Shown here piece by piece: positions 1 through 8,942 of a DNA stretch of 64,000 bases. This DNA is from Limosilactobacillus pulli (GTDB lineage Bacteria > Bacillota > Bacilli > Lactobacillales > Lactobacillaceae): NCBI RefSeq assembly GCF_947381555.1, contig NZ_CANCWQ010000002.1, forward strand, positions 67,938-131,937. The letters are read 5' to 3'. Under the pieces are notes generated by a model that was not told the origin of the DNA, did no database searches, and worked only from the letters and a program-made list of their open reading frames with translations. The position numbers were made by a program, and so were the translations under genes. Positions within the stretch are counted from its first letter, which is position 1, and every line of letters starts with the position of its first letter.

Positions 1-132
1 TTTCAACATTTTGATGACCCGGTCAACCAATACCGTGGTCTTGCCTGCCCCCGCCGATGCCGATACTAAAATGTCATGGGTTCTGGCATCAATCGCTCGC
101 TTTTGCTGTGGCGTAAACTTGGTATCACTCAT
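1..132 (-). CDS. rexA: RexA/AddA helicase-nuclease subunit, N-terminal fragment
   Basis: Start of the ATP-dependent helicase/nuclease subunit A, which with RexB processes double-strand DNA ends for recombination. Only the first 44 codons are in the window; the gene runs off the left edge. The ATG at 132-130 overlaps the rexB stop codon (ATGAGTGA), which indicates translational coupling. The peptide begins MSDTKFTPQQKRAID and contains ASAGAGKT near residues 25-32, the UvrD/AddA-type Walker A motif. The preceding Q-motif-like TPQQKRAID is also typical. The identification rests on this motif and on the rexB neighbour. Confidence 0.9.
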   Translation of the reverse strand, partial: MSDTKFTPQQKRAIDARTHDILVSASAGAGKTTVLVDRVIKMLK

Positions 133-3100
133 TTTTATCCCCCTGTGATTGATCTTGTTTCAGCTTTTCTGCCACGTCGCGCTCAGTCAGTAAAATATCG
201 CGATAGTGTTTTTGATCCAGCATTGGGTCAAAGCGATAGATATCTTGATAGTCGCTGTATTGCAGGCCATCTTGTTTATCCAGTCGATAAGGTCTTAGTG
301 ACGTATCGCCATTAAAGATCTGTGTGGCTGCGTTGACGATGCGTTCTTGGTTGCGAGCCAACAGTGCTGCCAGCTGTTTTTCATCAACCAGCGCCATCCC
401 ACTGTTGGCCTTGAGATTGCCGTTTTTGAACGCTCGCAGGCTGAGCAGCTGGGGCTTAAAGTCATCGATACCGCGATCCAGGTCGCTCAACAATTGTCGA
501 TCATTTAATAAAACACCGCGATAGCGATGACTCTTCAATTCCTCACTGGCCAGACTGCCACTGAGGCTCTCCCATTTAAAGACTGGATTTTGCAAATGCA
601 GATAAAGCGCACCGGCAATCTTAGCCGTCTGCTGATTAAGCTTAAGCTGATGACTGAGACTGTTTAAATAAGACAGCATTTGCAGAGCCAAGCCATCATA
701 AGCCTCAACCAGATTGAACTGCTGATTGCCCGACTTATAGTCAACCACCATTAAGTAGGGCTCCTGATTCAACTCAACAGCATCGATTCGGTCAATGCGG
801 CCGCGCAGATAAACCTTGTGTCCCTGGTCAAGTGGGTAAATCAATGGGGCAAAGCTGTGTTGTCCTTGATCACTGAGGTCCATCACGCCAAATTTCTGTT
901 CCGTTACCACGTTTTGGGCGTGGGTCAGCTTAGCCTGGTTGCGCAGTACTTTTGTCATCGTTTCAACCAGCCGTTCCAACTGTCGTTTGCGAAAGGCCAG
1001 GCGCTGGTAGTTTTGCGTCAATTGAATCAACTGTGGCTGTTGATCAAAGGCCCAGGCCATTGATTGGTGCGTAAGGTGCTGAAGCTGATCGTCATTTAAT
1101 TCGCTTAACTGCAGGTTTTGTTGATTGAGCAGCCGCATAAAGCAGTCCAGACTGTCATGGAAAAACGTCCCGGATTTATCAGCCGAGATTTCCAGTTCTT
1201 CGCGCTTTTGAATGCGCAGACCATATTTAAGAAAATATTCGTAAGGGTTGCGGTAATAGTCCTGCAGCTGTGAGATTGATGCATAAAGCGTATTGTGCTG
1301 CAGCTTAGGGGCCGTTTGAGGCAGCGGCTGACCATTTTGCATTGCCTGGGTCTGAGCATCCAGTGCCTCCGGATCCCATTGTCCATACAGCCGTTCCGCC
1401 AATGCAGCCGGCAGCGGTGTCGTTTCATTGGCGTATTCGAGACTTTTGGCAGTCCAATCATAGCGCGTAAGATTTTGGACCATTAGTTTGCTCAAAAAGC
1501 TCCAGGCCGCACCCAATGGCTGATGATCATCCAATGCCTGACGCAAGACCTGCATCAAATTACCCAAAACGGCTGCTGGGGCACTGACATACGGCCAGGC
1601 CTCAAGTGCCGAATCTTGCGGCTGAGCCATAAACGGCAAATCGTCTTTGAGCTGTTTTTTATCAGCATCCCAACGATCAAAAGCCATTGCCAGATCAATC
1701 ATATAAGGCGACAGACCAAGTGGCTTTTCATCATTACCAAGCTGTGGTGCCGAAATAATCAGACGCTCTTTTCCACTCATAAAGCCCAGGTAGTTTAGGA
1801 ATGGCTCACCACTCATTTTCTCAACTCCACTGGCTGGCAAAAACTGCTCATCACTCAAGCAGGCATTCAACAATTCACGATCTGGATCGCTGAGCAGCCC
1901 CGTAGCCGATTTAGCTTCTGGCATAACATCACTGGTAGCTCCCATCATAAAGACAACCTTGCGCGTGTCGGTCTGCACGATCCCGGTTTCAGAGATTACG
2001 ACCTGATCCAGCGTTGACGGTATCTGTGAGTACTGGGCGGTCTCAAAGCCGGCCATCAACAGATCCGCAAACTCATCAATCATAAATGGCTGCTGTTGGC
2101 CTAGAATCTGCACGTACTCATCCAAGATATTGCAAAAGACTTGCCAAACCTGCTGCGGTTCTTGGGCTCTTGTCAGATCGATCTGACTATCGGCAACCGA
2201 CCATTCCTGAAGCCGCTCGACGACACCCGCACCAACCAAAAAGCTATATAGTGCCTTGGCTGCTTCAGTACCATTTTGAGCTTGATCAAGCTGATTGAAA
2301 AATTTCTGCAGCCCATTGACGTAATCCTTGATGACGTTCAACGGTGCTGAAGCCAGCCGATCGCGTTTTTGCATATCAGCATGATGCTTTAGCTCTTCTT
2401 CATCAACGTTGGGATCAAAATGCCATTTCTGCTTGCTCAGCCAGTCGTCACCAGTGCGACCATACTGCAGACACCAGTTTTCCGTTTGGTAGATGGCGTT
2501 TTGAAAATACTTTTTGGTGACTGTCCGCCCCAGATCATCATGCATGTCTTTTGGTACCAATAGGCCGGTTTTTAATAGATGCATAACGTCGCTGGTAGCA
2601 AAGTGGCGCTGATAAACCTTAAACAAAGCTTCAATCAAATTGACCAAGGGATGGTTATTCATCAGGCGTTCCAAGTCATTAAAAATCGGTACCTCATGGG
2701 CTTTAAAGACCGAATCCAGCATCGTGGCATAGCCATCCAGATGCCGCGTTAGAATCAGAAAGTCACGGTAGCGGTATTTCCCAGTGCTGACCAATTGGCG
2801 GATCTTGGCAGCAATCAAATTCAATTCAGCTACACGATTGGACGCAGTAAAAAACTGAATGCTTTTAGGATCCTTGAGTGGCTCAATGGGCAGTTCACTA
2901 AGCATCTGCGTCTGCGCGGCAAAGACTCGCTCCAAAACCTGCAGATCTTCATTGACTCGTGGCTGATCAGCCATCAGATCGTCTGCCAGTTTTACGCCTG
3001 GCGTCTGTTTGGCAAAGCGCACCAAGCGATAGTACTGACAGCCAGACTCATAAAACAGATTATGTTCGTCTGGCAGCTCATTATGATAGGACCGATCCAA

Positions 3101-3841
3101 GATCAATGAAATCGTAGTAGCCTGGGCATTTTTAATCAGTGCCTGAACGATCTGCAGCTCACGGGCCGTAAACTGTGAGAAACGATCTAGATAAAAATAA
3201 GCATGCGACAGATCTTTTTGCTGCAAGTATTTTACCAGCAAGGCATCAATTTGACTGATGTCTTGATAGTCGCCCAAAGCCTTGACGAATTCGCCGTAGA
3301 CCATAAAAATGACCTTCAATTTAGCCTGCCAGACGTCATCTAAAACCTGATGATTTGTCTGGGCCCAGGTTTTGGCGCGTTCCATGATGGCTGCATAGTC
3401 AGTTGGCGCAATTTTAGCCGTCTGCAATTCAGTCAGCTGTTGAGTCAGTTCCTTGATAAAGCCAGGCCGCTTGACCTCACCAGCAAACATCTGCATCTCA
3501 TTTTGGTGCTGATTGACAATCTGGGCCGTCAGCATCGTTAAGCCGGTTGGTGAAAGCCGCGGTGCCTGAAATGCCGGTGTATCACGCAGCAGATACCAAG
3601 CCAGCCGGCTAAATGACAATACCTGAACTTTCATCTGTGCATAAGGCTGATCATCATCAAGCGCGGCCGTATCTTTTAGGCGATTCAGCACCTCAATCTC
3701 GGTTGCAAACTTAATATGGTTGGGAACCAGATAGAAAAACTCACCATTAGGATCGGTGACCATCTGCTTTTTCATTTCAGCCAACAGACTGGCCCGGTGA
3801 TCATAGGCGGCCGTTCCCAAAATAAATCTCAAGCTGCTCAT
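125..3841 (-). CDS. rexB: RexB/AddB helicase-nuclease subunit
   Basis: Large subunit B of the RexAB (AddAB) double-strand-break repair complex. The start chosen is the ATG at 3841, giving 1238 residues (MSSLRFILGTAAYDHR), because GGAGG lies 8 bases upstream; an in-frame ATG 14 codons earlier has no such site. The N-terminal loop FILGTAAYDHR is a degenerate Walker A, as in lactic acid bacterial RexB, which does not itself translocate. A PD-(D/E)XK nuclease core is visible around residues 1012-1036 (GRIDRID then VVDYKSG). The AddB segment that usually carries iron-sulphur cysteines reads YRNPYEYFLKYG (about residue 863) and lacks Cys, consistent with the RexB branch. It is the first gene of a rexB-rexA operon. 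Confidence 0.93.
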   Translation of the reverse strand: MSSLRFILGTAAYDHRASLLAEMKKQMVTDPNGEFFYLVPNHIKFATEIEVLNRLKDTAALDDDQPYAQMKVQVLSFSRLAWYLLRDTPAFQAPRLSPTGLTMLTAQIVNQHQNEMQMFAGEVKRPGFIKELTQQLTELQTAKIAPTDYAAIMERAKTWAQTNHQVLDDVWQAKLKVIFMVYGEFVKALGDYQDISQIDALLVKYLQQKDLSHAYFYLDRFSQFTARELQIVQALIKNAQATTISLILDRSYHNELPDEHNLFYESGCQYYRLVRFAKQTPGVKLADDLMADQPRVNEDLQVLERVFAAQTQMLSELPIEPLKDPKSIQFFTASNRVAELNLIAAKIRQLVSTGKYRYRDFLILTRHLDGYATMLDSVFKAHEVPIFNDLERLMNNHPLVNLIEALFKVYQRHFATSDVMHLLKTGLLVPKDMHDDLGRTVTKKYFQNAIYQTENWCLQYGRTGDDWLSKQKWHFDPNVDEEELKHHADMQKRDRLASAPLNVIKDYVNGLQKFFNQLDQAQNGTEAAKALYSFLVGAGVVERLQEWSVADSQIDLTRAQEPQQVWQVFCNILDEYVQILGQQQPFMIDEFADLLMAGFETAQYSQIPSTLDQVVISETGIVQTDTRKVVFMMGATSDVMPEAKSATGLLSDPDRELLNACLSDEQFLPASGVEKMSGEPFLNYLGFMSGKERLIISAPQLGNDEKPLGLSPYMIDLAMAFDRWDADKKQLKDDLPFMAQPQDSALEAWPYVSAPAAVLGNLMQVLRQALDDHQPLGAAWSFLSKLMVQNLTRYDWTAKSLEYANETTPLPAALAERLYGQWDPEALDAQTQAMQNGQPLPQTAPKLQHNTLYASISQLQDYYRNPYEYFLKYGLRIQKREELEISADKSGTFFHDSLDCFMRLLNQQNLQLSELNDDQLQHLTHQSMAWAFDQQPQLIQLTQNYQRLAFRKRQLERLVETMTKVLRNQAKLTHAQNVVTEQKFGVMDLSDQGQHSFAPLIYPLDQGHKVYLRGRIDRIDAVELNQEPYLMVVDYKSGNQQFNLVEAYDGLALQMLSYLNSLSHQLKLNQQTAKIAGALYLHLQNPVFKWESLSGSLASEELKSHRYRGVLLNDRQLLSDLDRGIDDFKPQLLSLRAFKNGNLKANSGMALVDEKQLAALLARNQERIVNAATQIFNGDTSLRPYRLDKQDGLQYSDYQDIYRFDPMLDQKHYRDILLTERDVAEKLKQDQSQGDKNE

Positions 3842-4243
3842 TGCGCTTTCCTCCGTTTTGATTGATTGCTTCAATTTTATCATGGACCGCCGCCATAAAA
3901 GACCGTGGTCGATAATTCCAATCTTACTTCTAATTCATGAATCTTGTGAATTATTGATCAACAGTCACCGATGATCATAATCAGCATCAGACCAGCATTT
4001 ATAACGAATTAAAAATAAAAATAATAAATTTTAGTTTGTTGGTTGTCTTTGTGAAGCAAAAGTGGTTTAATGTAATTGTTACTTAGTGAGCAATAACTAA
4101 GTTAGGGTTAGGACTTTCATCCCAATAAAGTCATCTTTTATCTCAAATTCAAATCTCTCTACTCCATACTTGGTGGTTTTTAATCGCCTCAATGATAACT
4201 TTTTGATGTGTCAGTTTAACTGATGTCCTAACCCGCTGAAATT
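3842..4243. other. Intergenic spacer with a small imperfect inverted-repeat element
   Basis: AT-rich spacer between rexB and cls without a supportable gene. Within it, 4107-4232 is bounded by GTTAGGAC (4107-4114) and its complement GTCCTAAC (4225-4232), giving a roughly 126-base unit with 8-base terminal inverted repeats. On the minus strand the unit holds short open stretches (about 27 and 35 codons in two frames) with no start and ribosome-binding site that I can defend. It could be a miniature element, a relic of a coding sequence, or chance. I see nothing else in 3890-4100. Confidence 0.3.
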
Positions 4244-4282
4244 AAAAAACCCGTTGGCCAATCCTTGGTCAACGGGTTTTTT
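4244..4282 (-). terminator. Intrinsic terminator of cls
   Basis: Arms AACCCGTTGGCCAA and TTGGTCAACGGGTT form a strong hairpin with a 3-base loop, flanked by A6 and T6 tracts. It lies 8 bases past the cls stop on the minus strand and would function in both directions. Confidence 0.85.
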
Positions 4283-4289
4283 AGTTCCT

Positions 4290-5759
4290 TTATAGAATCG
4301 GTGAGAACAAGCGTGAAAACGTCTGTTTAAAGCGCAGCCAAAGCGGTTGGACTGCAAACATCTCAGGTGTCATAACCTTGCAGTCGCGAATATCATTGAC
4401 AAAGATCTGTTCCAATTGATCCGTAATGCGGTGGTCATAAATAAAGGCATTGATTTCAAAGTTAAGCTTGAAGCTGCGAAAGTCAACATTGGCCGAACCA
4501 ACCGAAGCCATCTTGCCGTCAACAACCATGGTCTTGGCATGCAGAAAACCATTTTGATAAAAGTAGATCGTCGCTCCTTCGTTGGCCAGCTGGTGGGCAT
4601 AATATTGCGTAGCCCGATAGACAAAGGGATGATCTGGCTTGCATGGTACCATGATGCGCACGTCAACGCCAGAATGAATGGCAATTCGCAACGCATCCAA
4701 GACACTATCGTCAGGAATCAGATACGGCGTTTGGATCCAGATATGATCCTGAGCGGCATTGATCAGCCGCAAATAGCCAAGCTTGATTTTTTCCAACGGT
4801 GATTCTGGACCATTTGAAACGATCTGCAAGGCTGTATTGCCCTGCTTGACCGTAATTGGTGGAAAGTAAGGCCGATAGTAAATGATCTTATCGTGCACGT
4901 GCCGCTGCGATGCGTTCCAATCACGAATAAATCGCTGCTGCAATGAATAAACGCCCCCACCAATCACACGTAGATGCGTATCACGCCAGTAGCCAAACTT
5001 TGGCAGTCGGCCCAAATACTGATCACCGACGTTAAAGCCGCCCACGTAGCCGATCTGACCGTCAATAGTGACGATTTTTCGGTGATCGCGATAGTTCAGC
5101 CGAAAATCAAACAAGTTGCTGTGCGTCATCAAGAAGGGTTCAGCCAGGCCGCCATTTTGTCTTAAAGCATCATAAAAACTGCGCTTAACGCCCATTGAGC
5201 CCCACGAGTCATATAAAACCCGGACCTCAACGCCTTCTGCCGCTTTCTGCTCCAACAGCGTGCGCAGCTGATTGCCGATCTGGTCGTTATAGATCGTGTA
5301 AAACTCAATATGGATGCTTTTTTTGGCATTAGCTAGATCATCAAACATCTTTTGAAACAGTTCTTGCCCATCCGTATAGATATCAACCTGATTGTGCCGA
5401 GTCAAAAACGCGTTGTCGATGCTTTGAAACAGCATGATCGTTCGTCGATACATGCGCATGGTCTGTTTTTTAGGCCGCGGCATATCCAAAAACTGCTTTT
5501 TCTGCTCTTCTAAGGCCGCGCTCAGTTCCAGTTCCGTTTGCGACTGAATCCGTTCCATCTTGTCCTGGGGCAGCTTGCGTCCTAAAAATGCATATAGGAT
5601 AAAGCCCAGCACCGGAATCAGGGTCAAAACCAGCAGCCAGGCCCAGGTCGCGGCAATATCGCGCTTTTCACGAAATACCGTATAAAGCGCGGCAATTTCG
5701 TTGATTAAGATAATTCCCCAAATAATCAACTTGATAATCTGCCACGTCGTTAAAAGCAT
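4290..5759 (-). CDS. cls: Cardiolipin synthase (phospholipase D family)
   Basis: Condenses two phosphatidylglycerol molecules into cardiolipin and glycerol at the membrane. The 489 residues are the usual length for bacterial ClsA. Two hydrophobic segments occupy about residues 3-62 (including LLVLTLIPVLGFILYAFLG), followed by two HxK(x)4D catalytic motifs: HRKIVTID near residue 226 and HAKTMVVD near residue 408, each followed by the Gly/Ser-Asn pattern of the PLD superfamily. A GGAAGG ribosome site precedes the ATG. It is a single-gene unit ending at its own terminator; its 5' side faces a divergently read small membrane peptide gene. Confidence 0.95.
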   Translation of the reverse strand: MLLTTWQIIKLIIWGIILINEIAALYTVFREKRDIAATWAWLLVLTLIPVLGFILYAFLGRKLPQDKMERIQSQTELELSAALEEQKKQFLDMPRPKKQTMRMYRRTIMLFQSIDNAFLTRHNQVDIYTDGQELFQKMFDDLANAKKSIHIEFYTIYNDQIGNQLRTLLEQKAAEGVEVRVLYDSWGSMGVKRSFYDALRQNGGLAEPFLMTHSNLFDFRLNYRDHRKIVTIDGQIGYVGGFNVGDQYLGRLPKFGYWRDTHLRVIGGGVYSLQQRFIRDWNASQRHVHDKIIYYRPYFPPITVKQGNTALQIVSNGPESPLEKIKLGYLRLINAAQDHIWIQTPYLIPDDSVLDALRIAIHSGVDVRIMVPCKPDHPFVYRATQYYAHQLANEGATIYFYQNGFLHAKTMVVDGKMASVGSANVDFRSFKLNFEINAFIYDHRITDQLEQIFVNDIRDCKVMTPEMFAVQPLWLRFKQTFSRLFSPIL

Positions 5760-5881
5760 TGTTCTACCTTCCTTTCGCTTGCTTTTTTTATTCTAACGCA
5801 CCTTTTGATTCGAACCAACAACTTAATTGCGCTATAATTTTTCGAAATATGATAACTATTGTTAAAAAGGAATGAACGATT

Positions 5882-6016
5882 ATGTTTAACTCACTGCCAT
5901 TGGGAATCGGCCAGTACCATCTGTTTCACGAACTGTTCAAGGCCAATCCACGACTGGCGATTATCGCTTTGGCGCTGATCGTCATCTTGGCAATCTACTT
6001 GAATCAACGCCATTAA
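5882..6016 (+). CDS. Small single-span membrane protein (44 residues), unknown
   Basis: Short gene beginning MFNSLPLGIG and ending in YLNQRH. AAGGAATG lies about 9 bases before the ATG at 5882, and a strong terminator follows the stop directly, so the reading frame behaves as a real gene. Residues about 24-39 (LAIIALALIVILAIYL) form one hydrophobic helix followed by a basic tail, suggesting insertion in the membrane. The gene is divergent from cls and convergent with clpL. I do not recognise the family and assign no function. Confidence 0.6.
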   Translation: MFNSLPLGIGQYHLFHELFKANPRLAIIALALIVILAIYLNQRH

Positions 6017-6047
6017 AAAAGAGCTGGCTTTTTACCAGCTCTTTTTT
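6015..6047. terminator. Bidirectional terminator between the 44-aa ORF and clpL
   Basis: A6-GAGCTGG, a 7-base loop, then CCAGCTC-T6: a 13-bp perfect stem. It starts at the end of the small ORF and ends two bases before the clpL stop, so it serves both convergent genes. Confidence 0.9.
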
Positions 6048-6049
6048 GC

Positions 6050-8173
6050 TTATTCAGCTTTTGGTGCTTGATAGTCTTTGTTTTTGCTAATAACCAGCTT
6101 GCCATCCTGCATGTCGGCGCGCAGATGCTTAACGTCCAGGTGATCCAGATAGTAGTCGGTAACCTGGTCGCGAATCTGCTGTTCAACGACCCGCCGTAAT
6201 GGACGAGCCCCCATTGCCTCATCATAGCCTTGGTCAATCAAGAAGTTCTTGGCTTCCTCGCTAACCGCAACGTCCATGCCCTTCTTAGCCAGGGTCTTGT
6301 TGACGTCTTTGAGCATCAGGTCAACGATTTGCTTGAGATCCTCTTTCGTCAGGTGGCGGAATTCAACAATGGCGTTAAACCGATTGAGGAATTCAGGACG
6401 GAAGTATGGCTCCAGCCGCTTAGTCAGGCTCTCTTCTTTATCGTCAGCGGCTTTGATCATGGCATCACTGGAGTAGCCGGCATTGGAGGTAGCAATAATA
6501 ATCGTGTTCTTAAAGTCGACCGTATTGCCTTGACCATCCGTCAGTCGACCATCATCCAATACTTGCAAAAGCAGCGTGATGACTTGCGGATCAGCCTTTT
6601 CAATTTCGTCAAGCAAAACGATTGAGTAAGGGTGACGACGAACCTTTTCTGTCAGCGTATTGCTGTTGTCATCGTAGCCAACGTACCCAGCCGTAGTCCC
6701 AATCAGCTTGGAAACGGCCGTCCGATCAGAGTATTCGGACATGTCGAGTCGAATAATGTCGTCTTTGTTGCCGAACATATCCAAAGCCAATTGCTTAGCC
6801 AGTTCAGTCTTCCCGACACCGGTTGGTCCAACGAACAGGAAGCTGCCGATTGGACGATTACCTTCGTCAAAGCCGGCCCGGTTCCGCCGAATTGCTCGTG
6901 CAACGGCGTCAACGGCCTCATCTTGACCAATAACCTTGCTCTTGAGCCGACCAGCCAGGCCTTTGAGCCGTTCAATATCGCTGGCGCCCATCTTAGAAAC
7001 CGGAATGCCAGTCAGCCGTTCAACTGAGTCAGCAACATCGCTTGGCGTTGCCGTAACTTTTTCAGAAGCCGAGTGATCTGCCAATTCCTTTTTCAGATCA
7101 GCAATTTTGTCCTTGCACTGCTGAGCCTTTTGATAGTCTTCTTTTTCAGCAGCTTCGTTTTGTTCTTTTTCAACGCGCTTGATCTCGGCCTCGATCTCCT
7201 TGGCATCCTTAACAGGGTGCTTAGCTGCCAGGTGAGCAGCCGTCATGTCAACCAGGTCAATAGCCTTGTCTGGCAGGCTGCGCTGTGGAATATATTGAAC
7301 TGAGTAGTCGATGGCAGCCTTTAAGACATTATCCGGCAGCGTGACGTTGTGGTGCTTTTCATACAGCCCCCGAATCCCCTGCAGAATCTTAAACGTATCT
7401 TCCTTGCTTGGCGCATTGACGACAACTGGGTTGAACCGCCGTGACAGGGCGGCATCCTTCATGATGGTATTGCGGTACTCATCTTGTGTCGTAGCCCCGA
7501 TAACCGTGATTTCACCACGTGACAGTGCTGGCTTCAAAATATCGGACATCCCTTTGGAGCCATTGCCATCACCAGAGCTGCCGGCCCCAATGATCTGGTG
7601 AATTTCATCGAAGAACAAGATGACGTTGCCAGCCTTCTTGACTTCATCGACCAGCTTTTGCATATTTTCTTCAAAGCTGCCCCGATATTGGGTACCAGCT
7701 TCCAAACTGGAAATATCAATGCTGATAATCTGTTTGTTTTTAATTGCGGCTGGGACATCGCCGTTGACGATGGCTTGGGCCAAACCTTCAACGACCGCCG
7801 TCTTACCAACCCCGGCATCACCAACCAAAACTGGATTGTTCTTGATTCGACGACTGAGGATTTCCGCGGTTTCTTGAATTTCTTTGTTACGACCAATGAC
7901 TGGATCCAATTTACCAGCCTTGGCTTCTTCAGTTAAATTGCGCCCCAGCTTTGCCAGCATATCGCCCTTTTTAGGTGCCTTGGCAGCAGTCTGCTTGGCG
8001 CCAGTCTGTGGCAGCTTGCCGGTTTGACGATACTGAGCGTATTCTTCTGGGGTCACTTCACGTCCATTGATCAGGTAGCGGCGATTTTCGGTATTAAAAC
8101 CGTTTAGGCCGCCCATCATCTGGTTAAAAATGTCATTCATGTCATCGAATGGATCTACTGGAATCTGTGCCAT
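6050..8173 (-). CDS. clpL: ClpL, HSP100/Clp AAA+ chaperone
   Basis: ATP-dependent disaggregase of the ClpL type found in lactobacilli and streptococci, linked to heat and acid tolerance. The 707 residues contain a short N-terminal region (about 85 residues, with FDDMNDIFNQMMGG) instead of the double Clp N domain of ClpC/ClpE. Next come a first AAA+ module (Walker A GDAGVGKT, residues 118-125; Walker B ILFFDEIH), a coiled-coil middle region (EAEIKRVEKEQNEAAEKE) and a second AAA+ module (GPTGVGKT near 448; VLLDEIEKA). No ClpP-binding IGF/L loop is evident, in line with a chaperone acting without ClpP. The gene stands alone and ends at a strong terminator. The upstream region holds only one weak CtsR-like half-site. 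Confidence 0.93.
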   Translation of the reverse strand: MAQIPVDPFDDMNDIFNQMMGGLNGFNTENRRYLINGREVTPEEYAQYRQTGKLPQTGAKQTAAKAPKKGDMLAKLGRNLTEEAKAGKLDPVIGRNKEIQETAEILSRRIKNNPVLVGDAGVGKTAVVEGLAQAIVNGDVPAAIKNKQIISIDISSLEAGTQYRGSFEENMQKLVDEVKKAGNVILFFDEIHQIIGAGSSGDGNGSKGMSDILKPALSRGEITVIGATTQDEYRNTIMKDAALSRRFNPVVVNAPSKEDTFKILQGIRGLYEKHHNVTLPDNVLKAAIDYSVQYIPQRSLPDKAIDLVDMTAAHLAAKHPVKDAKEIEAEIKRVEKEQNEAAEKEDYQKAQQCKDKIADLKKELADHSASEKVTATPSDVADSVERLTGIPVSKMGASDIERLKGLAGRLKSKVIGQDEAVDAVARAIRRNRAGFDEGNRPIGSFLFVGPTGVGKTELAKQLALDMFGNKDDIIRLDMSEYSDRTAVSKLIGTTAGYVGYDDNSNTLTEKVRRHPYSIVLLDEIEKADPQVITLLLQVLDDGRLTDGQGNTVDFKNTIIIATSNAGYSSDAMIKAADDKEESLTKRLEPYFRPEFLNRFNAIVEFRHLTKEDLKQIVDLMLKDVNKTLAKKGMDVAVSEEAKNFLIDQGYDEAMGARPLRRVVEQQIRDQVTDYYLDHLDVKHLRADMQDGKLVISKNKDYQAPKAE

Positions 8174-8278
8174 AAGCTATTCCCCCTATAATTTTATATT
8201 CAATTGTAGTTCGCTAAATCAGTGGTCAATAAAAGGCCCAATGCTATACACTCGACCTCCTACTGCTACACTATGCGA

Positions 8279-8506
8279 TTATCGTTCCAAGTAATGCTCT
8301 TCCAGCTCCTTTAGCACTTCCCACATCTTGCGGTGCTGTGCCCGAGCCAAAGCATCCAAGTCGCGCAGATTAAGCGGCGTGGCACTGGTCTGCTCCTTGT
8401 TGAACGATTTATGCAAGGTCGTGTAGCCGTAGCCGGATCGCTTGGACACTTGATAGATCGTCAAGTGATTCACGTCCAAATAATGCTTGATGTCGATTCG
8501 CACCAT
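8279..8506 (-). CDS. Small helix-turn-helix regulator (75 residues)
   Basis: Likely a DNA-binding protein of the Xre/Cro type. The ATG at 8506 is preferred because AAAGGAAG lies 6 bases upstream; a longer reading from 8572 would run through the palindrome and promoter. The region LTIYQVSKRSGYGYTTLHKS (residues about 14-33) fits a helix-turn-helix, and the C-terminal part (MWEVLKELEEHYLER) is an amphipathic helix. A near-perfect palindrome overlaps the predicted promoter, suggesting autoregulation. Whether it also controls clpL, which lies downstream in the same direction, cannot be read from the sequence. Confidence 0.7.
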   Translation of the reverse strand: MVRIDIKHYLDVNHLTIYQVSKRSGYGYTTLHKSFNKEQTSATPLNLRDLDALARAQHRKMWEVLKELEEHYLER

Positions 8507-8528
8507 GCTCACTTCCTTTACGTTTTTT

Positions 8529-8571
8529 ATTATATCACGTCTGTGGTATAACACAAGTGTAAAATACCACA
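8529..8571 (-). promoter_or_regulatory. Promoter and palindromic operator of the small HTH gene
   Basis: TGTGGTAT (8542-8549) and ATACCACA (8564-8571) form perfect outer arms; ACAC and GTGT (8551-8554, 8557-8560) form inner arms around AA. On the minus strand, TTGTGT (8556-8551) and TATAAT (8534-8529) are 16 bases apart, so the palindrome covers the -35 element. This is the layout expected for a repressor acting on its own gene. Confidence 0.65.
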
Positions 8572-8573
8572 TT

Positions 8574-8845
8574 TGTAAAACATTTTTAGTTAATTTATGA
8601 GATTTTTCCTTCCTTATATATTACCAATGATGAAAGCGTTATCCTTCAATATGAACCACCGCTTTTACAAACAAATCCACGCTGATAATCTCTGTGAATA
8701 AAAAAATGGATAAAAAAATTTAACCATTTTCTCACTTTAGTCCTCATGTTCCCAAAATACCGCACCGCAAACGTTTATCGCAATTTTGACATCCTTTTTG
8801 TTCCTTGATTATCTTTTGCATAAAATATAAAAATATAAGGAATAG
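8574..8845. other. Long AT-rich spacer upstream of argG
   Basis: About 270 bases without a supportable gene. One cre-like site (CcpA box) TGAAAGCGTTATCC at 8631-8644 matches 9 of the 10 fixed positions of TGNAANCGNTNNCA. It lies about 200 bases upstream of the argG promoter, so a role there is uncertain. The rest holds only AT-rich sequence. Confidence 0.35.
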
Positions 8846-8874
8846 TTGACTTTTTATTCGTATTTCTGTATATT
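8846..8874 (+). promoter_or_regulatory. argGH promoter
   Basis: TTGACT (8846-8851) and TATATT (8869-8874) with a 17-base spacer, 68 bases upstream of the argG start codon. No convincing ARG box was seen in or next to it. Confidence 0.7.
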
Positions 8875-8942
8875 TAATAACAATTTATAAATCAATTATA
8901 AATTAAGAGCAATCAGAAACAGAAATATCGGAGGAAGAACTT

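Noticed and set aside
8221..8245. CtsR-like operator upstream of clpL
   Set aside because: Only one half-site (GGTCAAT at 8224-8230) is convincing; the second heptad matches 3 of 7 positions.
8507..8572. Upstream extension of the small HTH protein to 97 residues
   Set aside because: The extension would cover the promoter -10 and the operator, and the downstream ATG has a good ribosome site.
8820..8900. ARG box at the argGH promoter
   Set aside because: The AT-rich sequence gives several half-matches to the ArgR consensus but no pair of full sites.
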